From: Homarus americanus | Taxonomy: Eukaryota > Arthropoda > Malacostraca > Decapoda > Nephropidae | DNA: 64,000 bases | Reading direction: 5' to 3' | Assembly: GCF_018991925.1 (NCBI RefSeq) | Contig: NW_024756914.1 | Location: 4,340,132 to 4,404,131 of the forward strand | In this document: piece by piece, positions 41,871-52,690 of the stretch | How the letters are laid out: every line of letters begins with the position of its first letter | Numbering within the stretch: position 1 is the first letter of the stretch | Made by a program: the position numbers and the translations under genes | Notes under the pieces: model-generated | The model's database searches: none | Told to the model about the DNA's origin: nothing | The model's input: the letters and a program-made list of their open reading frames with translations, nothing else

Positions 41871-42455
41871 GTCATTGATATATATACCTCTATCAGTACA
41901 GTTAAATTTAGTAACATTAACCAAAAAAAAAAGGATAATATTTAACTCCCTCCAGTAGAACAGCAAGTGACAGAATAATCACCAAAATCAAAACACTACT
42001 CCGTCAGTGAATGAGTGAGTAAGTGAGAGGAATTCAACCAAGGATCAAGTTTATAGGCTAGAAGTCGTTTGTTAGTAAATACTAGACAATACAAGATCTT
42101 TTTCCCCCCCCCCCCTCCCCCCCGTCACTCTCTCTCTTACACAAAAATCCGGTCTTAGAATTCACCCCAAAAATCGCTGGTAATAAGACTGGAGGGGTGA
42201 CGAGGTTTTTCTTACACACACATATAAACAAGAGTGACTAAGGGGAGGGGTGAGGGGGAGGGGTTAAGGGGGGTGAGGGGGGGGTGTTAAGGGCTAGTTT
42301 TAGTCATAAGGTATTAGAGCACCACTGGTAACACTGCTTTCTTACGTCACCAATCTTCTCTTCCTCCAAGCTGTTAGAATAAGTTGGATATAAGTGACTG
42401 ACCAGGTTTTGATCTCGTAATAGCTTCGAGTTGTACGTGTGGTTTTTTTTTTTTT
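41871..42455. other. Unique segment with homopolymers
   Basis: C-run at 42104-42122, G-rich GGGGAGGGGTGAGGGGG at 42240-42288 and T12 at 42443-42454. No gene seen. Confidence 0.5.
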
Positions 42456-42640
42456 TGGAGTTATTGTGCGTTTTGGGGGCTGTGTGCATTTTGATTGTGT
42501 GCGTTTTAAGAATGTAATGCGTTTTGGAGGGCTGTGTGCGTTTTTAGAGTTGTGTGCGTTTTGGGGGCTGTGTGCGTTTTTTGGAGTTGTGTGCGTTTTT
42601 GGGTCGTGTGCGTTTTTGGGTCCTGTGTGTTTTTCGGTCC
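42456..42640. repeat. ~19-bp minisatellite GGCTGTGTGCGTTTTTGG
   Basis: GTGTGCGTTTT occurs about nine times with spacing 17-25 bp. 5' copies are the most diverged. Confidence 0.9.
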
Positions 42641-42689
42641 AGGAGTGACACTTACAGGTAAACTTCAGGTAAATGATTAGTTAAACTAG

Positions 42690-42720
42690 ACTGATAGATA
42701 GACAGACAGACAGACAGACT
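42690..42720. repeat. (GACA)n
   Basis: GATAGATAGACAGACAGACA. Confidence 0.9.
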
Positions 42721-42977
42721 GAGGAAAAACTAAGTTAAACAAACAAACACCCGCACACTTAGCACCTTCAAGAATAAATTTAAAAAAAACAACTTGTAAG
42801 ACATGATGGAAAAATGAGACCTTTAGAAACCGCTCTGGGGACTAAATAACCGGTTTCGTTGAAGAGACACGCAAGACCACAGTTCTCTTATGACGGACGT
42901 GCGGGTGGGGCGAGGGCCAGCAAGCTACTGTCCATGTTACCCACACGTATTATAGGTTATGGACATACACCTCGTCT

Positions 42978-43100
42978 GGATGGTGGTGGTGGTGGTGGTG
43001 GTGGTGGTGGTGGTGGTGGTGGTGAAGTGGTGGTGGTGGTTGTTGTTGGTGGTGAGAGTGGTGGTGGTGGTGGTGGTGGTGGTGGTGGTTGTTGTTGTTG

Positions 43101-43132
<32 letters not shown>

Positions 43133-43225
43133 GGTGGTGGTGGTGGTTGTTGATGGATGATGGTGATGATGATAGTGGTGGTAATAATGATGATAATGAT
43201 GACGACGACGACGATAATGATGGTG
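42978..43225. repeat. (GGT)n(GTT)n then (GAT/GAC)n
   Basis: (GGT)15 and (GTT)9 blocks to 43150, then GATGATGGTGATGATG and GACGACGACGAC. The His/Gly-rich frames are composition. Confidence 0.96.
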
Positions 43226-43265
43226 TCCGTGGCAATTGCTTTTACATATGGACATGCCTAAGTGA

Positions 43266-43402
43266 GCACGTGTCCTACGATAACTACGTGTCCTAACGAT
43301 AACCTGAAGATGCATGTTTACGTGTCCAGAGAACCAGGTGTTAAGAAATATATACAGGATACGACTCATCACCTTTGTTAACACCTGGTGGACCACGTGT
43401 AA
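43266..43402. other. Hairpin with flanking tandem ACGTGTCCT
   Basis: ACCAGGTGTTAA (43333-43344) pairs perfectly with TTAACACCTGGT (43378-43389). Pairing continues outward with small gaps to TTACGTGTCC / GGACCACGTGTAA, a stem of about 25 bp over 43318-43402. ACGTGTCCTACGATAACT is tandemly doubled at about 43268-43304. Confidence 0.7.
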
Positions 43403-43464
43403 TAAAATAACCTGTCTTTTATGGCATATTGTCTTCATAAAATTACTCAAGTTTAATATTTACT

Positions 43465-43658
43465 AACTAACATTTATTGATCAAACATTTCAAGATCAAA
43501 CAATTAATGATCAAACATTCAAGCTCCTCATTCAACATTTAGTTACAGATCAAATATTTACTGATTCAACATTTGCTAACCTAACATTTAATTGATGATC
43601 AAACATGTACTGATGCCACAATTGTCAGTCGAATGTTTATTAATCTAACATCTGATCA
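43465..43658. repeat. Degenerate GATCAAACATTTA repeat
   Basis: GATCAAACATT, GATTCAACATTT and CTAACATTTA recur about every 15-25 bp. Confidence 0.75.
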
Positions 43659-43735
43659 AAAATGGGGGAATGAAATGGGTTGGTAGAAAAATGGGGGAAT
43701 GAAATGGGTTGGTAGAAAAATGGGGAACAGGAGAT
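43659..43735. repeat. 29-bp tandem repeat, 2.5 copies
   Basis: AATGGGGGAATGAAATGGGT plus TGGTAGAAA, with copies at 43661 and 43690. Confidence 0.94.
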
Positions 43736-44155
43736 ATGGGTGTGGGGGGAGATGGTGAAGGAGGGTTGAGGAAGGGGGAAAGGTGGTGAGAGGATTGAGG
43801 AGGAAGGAGGAGGGAGGAAGAGGAAGGGGTGGTGAGGAGGGAATGGGGAAGGGAGATGTTTCAGGTGAGAGCGGTCCTTCTCGGGAGGAGATGAGGGGAG
43901 GGGGGGGGTACTTGGAATACGGATTACCAAACCTCCTTTCTTCCTGACTAGATATTAAAAGAGGAAGGAGGCAGGTAAGAAAGGAAGGAGGGGAGAGGAA
44001 GGAAGGAAATAAGGAAGGAAGGAAGGGAAGATGAAGGAAGGAAGGAAGGAAGGAAGGAAGGAGGAAAGAGAGAAGGAAGGAGGAAGGAAGGAAAGAGGAG
44101 AGGAATGAAGGAGAGAAAGGAGGGAGAGGAAGGAAGGAAGGCTATATTTTTCTCC
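43736..44155. repeat. Polypurine tract, (GGAA)n
   Basis: GGAGGAAGG-type sequence. Pure GGAA runs near 44030-44065. TTCTCGGGAGG and a 50-bp unique stretch interrupt at 43860-43960. Confidence 0.9.
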
Positions 44156-44157
44156 AT

Positions 44158-44161
<4 letters not shown>

Positions 44162-44219
<58 letters not shown>
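44162..44219. repeat. (AC)n microsatellite
   Basis: About 28 AC units. Confidence 0.97.
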
Positions 44220-44221
<2 letters not shown>

Positions 44222-44279
44222 ACTACTAGAAACCCTCCATCTAACGACTCTCCTTTACTTAGAAACCTAAAACCGTCGA

Positions 44280-45065
44280 CACCAGGGAAGGAGGGGGGCG
44301 AGGGGGGGCAGAGGGGGGGGGGGGCTCCACTACCTGCCACACTTTCCTTTTTTTTGAATGTGGAAGGCAGGTGTGGAAGGGAAAGTGTGGAAGGGCAGGT
44401 GTGGGAAGGAAGGTGTGGGAAGGATGGTGGAATGGCAGGTGGGGAAGGAAGGGTGGGGTGGGAAAGGCAGGTGTGAGAAGCAGGGGAAAGGAAGGTGTGG
44501 AAGGAAGGTGTGGAAAGGAAGGTGCGAAAGGCGAGTAGCAGGACGGTGGCCAGGGGTGATAGCGACTGTGGGTGTGGTTGGGGGAGGGGGTAGAAGGTTG
44601 GGGGAGCAGGGGGGGGGCGAGGAGGAGGAGGAGAAGGGTGGAAGGAGGAGAAGGGAAGTGAAAGGATGTGGGTGGAAAGAGCACGCGGGAAGCAGGTGCG
44701 AGACGTGGGGGGGAGGAGGGGAAGAGGGGGGGAGGAGGGAGCGTGTCTTGGAGGGAGGAAGAGGAGGAAGGAGGAGGTGAAGGAGTTGGGTGGGGAGTGG
44801 GAGGAGGGAGGAGGAGGAAGAAGAAGTGGGGGTGGTGAGGGGAGGATGTGGAGGGGAGGGGTGCATGGAGGAGGGGAGAGAGAAAGAGAGAAAGAGTAAT
44901 GGCTGACTGACAGGAAGAAACGACGCGGAGGAGGAGGAAGAGAAGCAGCAGGAGGAGAAGAAACACAGGAAGAGGTAAAGGAGTAGGAAAGGGTGGAGAA
45001 ACAGAGACGAAAGGAGAGAAAGATAAGGAGAAGGAGGAGGAAGAGAGGAAGAAGAAACTGCGAGA
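44280..45065. repeat. Polypurine block with GTGTGGAAGGAAGG repeat
   Basis: G12 at about 44313-44324. GTGTGGAAGGAAGG/GTGTGGGAAGG recurs about 14 times at 44358-44530. GGAGGAAG tract continues to 45060. The complementary Ser/Pro/Leu-rich frame (up to 470 codons) has no domain and simply spans pyrimidine repeats. Confidence 0.9.
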
Positions 45066-45115
45066 GATACTAACAATGGAATGAAGACATAAACACAATG
45101 ATAAAAGAGAGTGAT

Positions 45116-45400
45116 GAGAGAGAGAGAGAGAGAGAGAGACTGCCAAATTAAATTGCGGTGGACAATGAGAGACGGAGAGAGACAGGGAAGACACGAGACA
45201 ATGGCAGAGAGACGGCTGGGGCCTGGGGGCGGGGGGGTGGGGGGAGTGGAAGGGGAGGAGGAGGAAGAGGAGAAGGTGTGAGTAGAGAAATTTAAGGAGG
45301 AGGAGACAAGAGAAGTTGAGGAGATAAAGTTGGAGGAGGAGGAGGAGGAAGGAAACGGGATAGAGAAGATAAAGGGGGAGGGAGGGAGAGACCTCGATCA
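45116..45400. repeat. (GA)n and polypurine tract
   Basis: (GA)12 at 45117-45139, G-rich near 45225-45250, GGAGGAGG to 45385. Confidence 0.85.
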
Positions 45401-45429
45401 TTAACAATTGGGTGGTGAGAATGGGTAAA

Positions 45430-45555
45430 AGATAATGGGGAGGTGAGACATAATGGGGAGGCGAGATAATGGGGAGGCGAGATAATGGGGAGGCCAGACA
45501 TAATGGGGTGGCCAGACATAATGGGGAGGTGAGACATAATGGGGAGACGAAATAG
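45430..45555. repeat. 16/18-bp minisatellite ACATAATGGGGAGGTGAG
   Basis: AATGGGG lies at 45434, 45452, 45468, 45484, 45502, 45520 and 45538. The shorter copies lack AC. Confidence 0.94.
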
Positions 45556-45591
45556 ACAGCCAAACTAACATATATTATACAAAAGGATAAA

Positions 45592-45640
45592 TAGACAGAC
45601 AGACAGACAGAGACAGACAGACAGACAGACAGACAGACGC
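45592..45640. repeat. (CAGA)n
   Basis: About 11 CAGA units with one GAGA. Confidence 0.95.
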
Positions 45641-45784
45641 CAAACCACTCAACAACAATAAGGTCATTCATAAAACATAATTAACCACTAAGAAATTTTT
45701 TGGCCTTTTTTTTCTTGTTTATTTTATGTGTTGACAAAAAAAAAATCCCTCCACGTATAATTTTTTTCACCCCTTTGGATTCGC

Positions 45785-46440
45785 CACTGGAGTAAGTAGT
45801 GGGTGGAGGCGAAAGGTGGAGGGGAGGGGGAGCCGGAAGGGTTAGGAATGTGGGTTAATGTGGGCTGAGGAGGGGAGGGTGGGTTGAGGAGGGGACTGTG
45901 GGTGGTACGGGTGGTGTGGGTGGAGGACGAGGAGAGTAGGCTGTGTGGGTGGAGGATGGAAGGGTGGAGATTGATTCTGACAAGAGCTATTGGGTGGAGG
46001 CGGGTGGAGGTTGGCAGGGGTGGTGTGAAGGGTGGTGGGTTGGGGATGGATAGAGGTGGGTGAAGGTGGTCTAAAGTGGGCTGGATTTGAGGCTGAGTGG
46101 GCCGGAGGTGCTCATGGATGGTCTGGGGTGGGTAGTGGGCAAGGCTAGTGGGCTGGGGATGGGCAGAGGTGGGTGTAGGTGGTCGAGGATGGGCCGAAAG
46201 TAATTGAAGGTGTGCCCGGATGTGGGTCGGAGGTGGTCGTGGATGGGCTAGGGGTGGGACAAGGATGGTGGGCTAGGGGTGGGACAAGGATGGAGGGTTG
46301 GTGGTGGGACAAGGATGGTGGGTTGGTGGTGGGACAAGGATAGTGGGTTGGTGAGGAAGGCGAGGACGGTGGGTTCGTGGGCGATGATGGTGAGCTGGAG
46401 GGCTAGGGGTGGGCTAGAGGTGGGCTAGATGTGGGTTACT
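45785..46440. repeat. GGGTGG-rich minisatellites, including a 25-bp unit
   Basis: GTGGGTGGAGG words to about 46050, then GTGGGCTGGGGATGGG-type copies. A regular 25-bp unit GGTGGGACAAGGATGGTGGG occurs at about 46254, 46279, 46304 and 46330. G-quadruplex potential throughout. Confidence 0.85.
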
Positions 46441-46714
46441 TCTCGCCAACTTTACTCGTGGGCGCCAGAGAGACAACAAAACACACTCCGATTAGTGCGA
46501 TTAGTGGAGACCGTGGTGCCTCCTAGACCGGCCCACACCCCACACCCCCCCATAGGGCCCACACCCCCGACCACCACACCCAGGAACACCGCCCTCAACA
46601 CCCACCGTGGGATAGCACTTTTATGGCCCCAGCGACGGTACACTAGCCAGAGCCTCATACCTGAACATTACGACAACCATGATCACCTGGGGATGACTCT
46701 ACACTACGTGGTCT
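46441..46714. other. Mostly unique segment, C-rich centre
   Basis: CCCACACCCC words at 46530-46600. An open + frame passes through but continues into the CCCATCGTCTTCCCCAAC repeat and has no recognised domain. Confidence 0.4.
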
Positions 46715-47120
46715 TCCCCAACCTACTCCTCCTCCTCCTCCCCATCGTCTTCCCCAACCTACTCCTCCTCCTCCTCCCCATCGTCTTCCCCAACCTACTC
46801 CTCCTCCTCCTCCCCATCGTCTTCCCCAACCTGGCCTCCTCCTCCCCATCGTCTTCCCCAACTCACCCTACCTCCCATCGTCTTCCCAAACCCACCTCCT
46901 CCTCCCCATCGTCTTCCCCAACCCAATCTCTCCTCCTCCCATCGTCTTCCCAACCCACCTCCTCCCTCCCTCCCATCGTCTTCCCCAACTCCACCCTCCT
47001 CCTCCCCATCGTCTTCCCTCAACCTACCCCTCCTCTCCTCCTCCTCCCCATCGTCTTCCCCCAACCTACCTCCCATCGTCTTCCCCCAACCCACCCTCCT
47101 CCTCCCATCACTTACCCAAC
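46715..47120. repeat. 36-bp C/T-rich minisatellite, ~12 copies
   Basis: CCCATCGTCTTCCCCAACC plus CTACTCCTCCTCCTC. CATCG lies at 46743, 46779 and 46815 (36-bp spacing), then shortened copies of 25-38 bp. The unit length explains the Leu/Pro-rich open frame. Confidence 0.95.
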
Positions 47121-47139
47121 TAATATTACCTTTCCACAA

Positions 47140-47480
47140 AACGCACACTCCCCACACGACCACACCCCATGACCACACCCTCACACGACCAGACCTCTGC
47201 CCCACATGACCACACCTCCCTACACATCCCCCACCTGACCACACCCCCACCTCGACCACACCTCCCCACCTGATCACACTCCCACACTGCGACCACACCT
47301 CCCACTGACCACAATCTCCCATATGACCACACCTCCCCACACGACAACACCCCACACCACACCCCCACACGACCAGACCCTCCGCCCCACATGACCACAC
47401 CTCCCTACACATCCCCCCACACGACCACACCTCCCCACTCGACCACACCTCCCCACACGACCACACCTCCACACGACCAT
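47140..47480. repeat. 18-bp CACACGACCACACCTCCC minisatellite with a ~184-bp duplication
   Basis: Regular 18-bp copies at 47415-47470. A block containing CACACGACCAGACC, GCCCCACATGACCACACC and CTACACATCCCC occurs at 47182 and again at 47366. Confidence 0.9.
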
Positions 47481-48029
47481 AGCAACCCAGCAGTCACGTC
47501 CCACGGTAAAAGCGTCCACACGGAAGGTCATCGACAAATACTAACTCTCCCATTTACACGAATAGTGAGAGAATGTAAGAGATTATGAGAGGAGGTGAGA
47601 GAAAGTGAGATAAATGAGAGAAAATATGAGAGAAGAAGAAGAAGAATTTACCGCCCTCTCCACCTGCCCCTCTCTCTTTCATTCTCCATTCAAAAAAAAA
47701 GATGTATAATTCTAAAGTGAAACTAAACAAACAAACAAATAAATAAAAACAATAAAATATCACGTGTCAACAAAACAATTTTCTTATTCCTCTTCCTTAA
47801 TTTTTTTTATTGTCTTCTCTAGCTTCCTTTTGTCTTCCTTCCTTCCATAATCTTAATAAAGCGAGATATTGCGGTAATGAAGGATCAAAAACTACAAAAA
47901 CAAAGTTAAAACACTAAAACACGACATAAAGCGGCAAATAGGCTAAAACACACACACACCAGTAATAGAAGCCATAAAAACCAATAGAAGCTTAATTTAA
48001 AACACCAAAAGCCTTAAAAAAAAACACCG
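47481..48029. other. Unique A/T-rich segment
   Basis: GAGAGAAAGTGAGATAAATG-type repeats at 47567-47645. A-rich otherwise. No gene. Confidence 0.5.
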
Positions 48030-48155
48030 ACAGAGGCCTAAAACACCAACAGAGACCGAAAAACACCAACAGAGGCCTAAAAAAACACCAACAGAGGCCT
48101 AAAAAAACACCAACAGAGGCCTAAAAAACCCACCAACAGGAGCCTTAGAAAAAAA
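48030..48155. repeat. ~22-bp minisatellite ACACCAACAGAGGCCTAAAA
   Basis: CACCAACAG lies at 48044, 48064, 48087 and 48108. The A-run length varies between copies. Degraded copies start near 47985. Confidence 0.92.
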
Positions 48156-48235
48156 AGGCCAGGACATCACACCAATCAACCACAAAAGACGTAAAAAAAA
48201 GGCAAAGAAACACAAAAGGAACCATCAACCTCGTG

Positions 48236-48390
48236 TACCCAAGGAGGAAGAGGAGGAGAGGAAGAGAAGAGGAGGAGAGAAGAGGAGAGGAGAAGGGGTG
48301 AAGGGAGGAGGAGGAGAGAAGAGGGGAGGAGGAGGGGTGAGGAGGGGTGAGGAGGGGAGGTGGATGGAAGAGGTGGGAGGAGGACGAGAC
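48236..48390. repeat. Polypurine (GGA)n tract
   Basis: GAGGAGGAGAGGAAGAG. Confidence 0.92.
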
Positions 48391-48454
48391 TCAAGCAGAG
48401 ACGGAGCCAAGAGCCGAGTTACCACCCCGCCCTTCACTACTCTCCTCTCCTAGA

Positions 48455-48750
48455 CGACCACACAGACAGACATAGCGCACAGACATAGGGTACAGACACA
48501 GAACACACACACACAGGCATAGACACAGCACACAGACAGACAGAGACACAGCACACAGACAGACATAGACACAGCACACACACAGACAGACATAGACACA
48601 GCACACACAGACAGACATAGACACACACACAGACAGACACATAGACACACACACAGACAGATAGACATAGACACAACACACAGACAAGACACAGCACACA
48701 GACATAGACACAGCACAGACAGACATAGACACAGCACACAGACATAGTAG
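48455..48750. repeat. CAGACAGACATAGACACAGCA minisatellite
   Basis: ATAGACACAGCACACAGACAG recurs about 12 times with spacing 15-30 bp. A sub-array uses ACACACACAGACAGA. Confidence 0.9.
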
Positions 48751-48810
48751 AGCCGGATCTAAGTGTCGATCTACCCCGTCTCCCAGCAGACAGACACGAG
48801 ATAAGAGCAG

Positions 48811-48862
48811 TATGGCTACAGCAGCAGCAGCAGGCAGCAGCAGCAGCAGCAGCAGCTTAAGA
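48811..48862. repeat. (CAG)n trinucleotide
   Basis: CAG5, GGCAG, then CAG8. A minus-strand frame through it (48391-48921) resembles a signal peptide, but its first codon is GTG and it ends in the CAGA minisatellite. Confidence 0.95.
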
Positions 48863-48924
48863 GCCAACACTACTCGGCCCAGCCAGCCCGTCCCCTTGTC
48901 CCCAAAACGGCAGGCGACCACACG

Positions 48925-49170
48925 GCCACCACAACTACCACCTCTTCCACCACAACCACACCACCTCTTCCACCACTAACCACCACCTCTTCCACCACCA
49001 CCACTACCACATCTTCCACCACTACCACATTTTCCACCACCACCACCACTAACACCTCTTCCACCACCACCACTACCACCCCTTCCACCACCACTACCAC
49101 CTCTTCCACCACCACCACTACCTCCTACCTCCCCATCACCACCATCACCACCACCATCTCTTGAGCCAGT
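48925..49170. repeat. (ACC)n with CACCTCTTCC
   Basis: ACCACCTCTTCCACCACC recurs about nine times with spacing 20-32 bp. Confidence 0.92.
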
Positions 49171-49199
49171 ATCTCACCACCACACTAACAAGCCTCACT

Positions 49200-49430
49200 T
49201 TCCACATCTAACCCCCACCCATGGACGCTCCTCCCTCCCTCTCTCTCCCTTCTTAAAAACCTTACCCTTCTCTCTCCCCTCCCTCCTTCCTCCCTCACTT
49301 CCCTACACCTTCTCCCTCCCTCCTCATTACCCTTCGACTCACCTCTTCCCCATTCGTCGACACCCCTACCTTAAACTTCCTTCCTTCCTTCCTTCCTTCC
49401 TTCCTTCCTTCCTTTCTTCCTTCCTTCCTT
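49200..49430. repeat. Pyrimidine tract ending in (TTCC)n
   Basis: CCCTCCTTCC filler, then about 13 TTCC units at 49378-49429. Confidence 0.92.
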
Positions 49431-49454
49431 ACCCTCGTTTTTAAGCAGTTTCAA

Positions 49455-49665
49455 TCTGCATACCTCCCCATCACCACCAATCTCCCATCACCACATCTCC
49501 CCATCACCACACCCCCCCATCACCACCCCCATCACCACCACCCCATCACCACCTCCCCCATCACCACCACCTCCATCACACTCAATCTCCATCACTACCA
49601 CCCCTTATCACCACATCTCCCATCACCACCACCTCCATCACCGCATCTACCCATCACCCAGTCAA
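49455..49665. repeat. CCATCACCACATCTCC repeat
   Basis: CCCATCACCAC occurs about 13 times with spacing 14-20 bp. Confidence 0.9.
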
Positions 49666-49713
49666 CAAGGTCTTAAAGTCACTATTCCGCCGTCCAATTT
49701 TTTCCTACAAAAT

Positions 49714-49717
<4 letters not shown>

Positions 49718-49801
<84 letters not shown>
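49718..49801. repeat. (GA)n microsatellite, 84 bp
   Basis: About 42 uninterrupted GA units. Confidence 0.98.
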
Positions 49802-49803
<2 letters not shown>

Positions 49804-49884
49804 GCTTGCAACACCACAACTAAGTAAAAAAGAAAAAAAAATAGTAAAAAAAAAATCAGAGAAGGTGACCCAACGAGTAGAGTA

Positions 49885-50041
49885 CGAACATGGAGGTGGG
49901 GAGAGGGGAGGAGGAGGAGGGGGAGGAGGAGGGTGGGGAGAGGTAGGGGAGAGGTGAGATGTACGGAGATTGAAGAAGAGGAAGGGAGAATAAATAGGTG
50001 AGGCAAAGGGAAAGAAGAAGAGGCAGGGAGAGATAGAAAAA

Positions 50042-50110
<69 letters not shown>
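49885..50110. repeat. Polypurine tract and (GA)n, 65 bp
   Basis: GGAGGAGGAGG to 49960; (GA)32 at 50046-50110. Confidence 0.95.
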
Positions 50111-50112
<2 letters not shown>

Positions 50113-50183
50113 CTCGGCAGGACTGGCTTCTAAACTTTCCCCAACCCAGCATCACGCAAAAAATGACTTTACAACACTCACCA

Positions 50184-50184
50184 C

Positions 50185-50253
<69 letters not shown>
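50184..50253. repeat. (AC)n microsatellite
   Basis: About 35 AC units. Confidence 0.97.
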
Positions 50254-50255
<2 letters not shown>

Positions 50256-50329
50256 ATCCGGTCACAATATAATTTTCGCACGTCTAAAATCACACTACAA
50301 AATTACACCCTGTCTCTACAGTCTAATGC

Positions 50330-50540
50330 AAAGCACACACACACACACGCACACCCACACACACACACGCACGCACACCACGTATAATTTACAAGCACAC
50401 GCAAACACCCACCTATACTATCACGCCTCCACGCAAACACAACGCTAGACATACGGTCTCTTATAAGCACACGCACACACAAACACATCACACTTCCACA
50501 TACACGCACACACTCCACACTCCACAAGGCACCACGCCTC

Positions 50541-50585
<45 letters not shown>

Positions 50586-50612
50586 CACACAACACACACA
50601 CACACACACACA
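50330..50612. repeat. (AC)n blocks and CACGCACAC-rich spacer
   Basis: (AC)n near 50333-50385 and 50540-50612, with ACACGCA words between. Confidence 0.85.
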
Positions 50613-50682
50613 CGGTGCATCTCTTCCTAGCTTAGCTCATGACGTCACCACTCACACAACAACTTTCTCGCCTTACTCCACT

Positions 50683-51165
50683 ACCCACCACTACTACCAC
50701 CACCATCACTCACCACCACCACCCACTACCACTACCACTACTACCACCACCACTACTACCACTACTACTACCACCACTACTACTACTACTACTACCACCA
50801 CTACCACACCACTACTACTAACACCACCACCACTACCACCACCACTACTACCACTACTACTACCACTAACACCACTACCACCAACACTCACTACCACCAC
50901 CACTACTACCACCACCACCACTACTAACACCACTACTACCACCACCACTACCACCACCACTACTACCACCACTGCTACCACCACTACCATTATCACCACC
51001 ACTATTCAACACACCACCACCACCACCTCACCACTACTACCACCACCACCACTGCCACCACCACCACCACCTCACTACCACCACCACTACCACCACCACC
51101 ACCACACTACTACCACTATTACTACCACCACCACTACCACCACCACTACCTACTACTACCACCAG
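50683..51165. repeat. (ACC/ACT)n trinucleotide tract, ~480 bp
   Basis: Almost entirely ACC, ACT and CAC triplets. Val/Gly-rich frames on the other strand follow from it. Confidence 0.96.
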
Positions 51166-51205
51166 TCCCTTACCACAAATAAACTGGAGATATTATACTG
51201 GATAT

Positions 51206-51208
<3 letters not shown>

Positions 51209-51262
<54 letters not shown>
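51209..51262. repeat. (GA)n microsatellite
   Basis: About 27 GA units. Confidence 0.97.
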
Positions 51263-51264
<2 letters not shown>

Positions 51265-51294
51265 GTGTGGGGCCAGAAACATTAGAAGGAAGTG

Positions 51295-52060
51295 AGAGAG
51301 AGGGAGGGAGGGGAGGGAGGGAGGAGAGTTAAGGAAAAGGAATTGGGGGGGGTGTAAAGAGAGCTGTGGGAGATGGGGTGAGGGAGGAGAGAGAAGGGAG
51401 GTCATGAGGGAAAGGTGAGGTGAGGAATAGTGGAAGAGGGAGGGAGGAAGAGAAGAAGAGATAGAAGACGTATGAAGATGGATAAGGAGAGTGAGGGGTG
51501 GGTGAGGGGTGGGTTTTGGGAGGGGGAAGAGATGAGGTGAGGAATCTGGAGAGAGAGAGAGAGAGAACTAGGGGGAGGAACAAGGAACGAGGAAAGGGAG
51601 AGAGGAAGAGGAGATGAAGGGAGCCAGAAAGGGAAATGGGGGTGAGGGGGAGAAGAGAGCGAGGGAGGATGGGAGAGAGGGTGAGTAGGGTGAGGGTGGG
51701 AGGAAGGGAGGGGTGGGAGGGAAGGTGAGGGGTGGGAGGGAAGGTGAGGGGGGAAGAGGGAAGGTGAGGGGAGGAAGTAGGGAGGGGGAGGTGAGGGGAG
51801 AGGCAGTGTGAAAGATATATGGGCAGAGGGAAGAAGTGAAAGTGTGAGGGACACAAGCATAGTGGATGGAGGGGAGGGGAGTTGGGGAGGAAGGAGAGGA
51901 GTGTGTATTGGGGAGGAGGAGGAGTTGGGGAGGAAATCTAAGGTTGCTGTTGGGAAAGGAGGGGGACGTTGGGGTGAAGGGATGGGGGAGAAATGGGTAG
52001 TGGAGAGAGGGCTTGGTTAAGGATGAGAAGAATATGGGAAAGGTGTGGGATGGGAAAAGG
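51295..52060. repeat. Polypurine block with GTGAGGGGTGGGAGGGAAG repeat
   Basis: GGTGAGGGGTGGGAGGGAA recurs about five times near 51690-51800. GGGGAGGA otherwise. The complementary Ser/Pro frames have no domain. Confidence 0.88.
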
Positions 52061-52074
52061 TGAGGATTGTGTAG

Positions 52075-52530
52075 GGAGGAGGGGTGAGTGGTCAGGGAGG
52101 AGGGTGAGTGGTGAGGGTGAGTAGTGAGGGAGGAGGGTGAGTAGTGAGGGAGGAGAATGAGTGGTGAGGGAGGAGAGTGAGTGGGTGAGGGTGAGTAGTG
52201 AGGGAGGAGGGTGAGTAGTGAGGGAGGAGAATGAGTGGTGAGGAGGAGAGTGAGTGGTGAGGGGTGAGTAGTGAGGGAGGAGGGTGAGTGGTGAGGGAGG
52301 GAGAATGAGTGGTGAGGGAGGAGAATGAGTGGTGAGGGAGGAGAATGAGTGGTAGGGAGGAGAATGAGGTGGTAGGGAGGAGAGTGGGTGAGTGAGGGGT
52401 GAGTAGTGAGGGAGGAGGGGTGAGTAGTGAGGAGGAGAATGAGTGGTGAGGAGGAGAATGAGTGGTGAGGAGGGGGGTGAGGGAGGAGGGTGAGTGGTGA
52501 GGGAGGAGAATGAGTGGTAAGGGAATGGGA
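52075..52530. repeat. ~20-bp minisatellite GTGAGGGAGGAGAATGAGTG
   Basis: About 22 copies alternating AATGAGTGGTGAGG and GGTGAGTAGTGAGG subtypes. Small deletions are frequent after 52350. Confidence 0.94.
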
Positions 52531-52690
52531 ACAGAGAGACCCTCACTACTTAAAGCAACAAATAGAAGAAGAAGAAGGCATGGCATGGGACGTAACAGCA
52601 GGTATACGGTACAAATGCCAACACGACCAACCGGCATCTGGATCACCATTACCAACCATCATCAGCAGCAGCATCAGCAACCTCAAGGCC
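52531..52690. other. Unique 160-bp island
   Basis: Non-repetitive sequence between two large arrays. A + frame at 52510-52698 and the minus frame extending from the neighbouring array both cross it. No domain recognised. Confidence 0.4.

Noticed and set aside
44259..45671. 470-codon Ser/Pro/Leu-rich minus frame
   Set aside because: It spans polypurine tracts whose complement lacks A-containing stop codons. Composition alone explains the open frame.
46429..47172. 247-codon Leu/Pro-rich frame
   Set aside because: It lies mainly in the 36-bp CATCGTCTTCCCCAACC array. No start context or domain.
48391..48921. Minus frame resembling a signal peptide with poly-Leu/Ala
   Set aside because: The first codon is GTG, the hydrophobic stretch is the (CAG)n repeat, and the rest is the CAGA minisatellite.
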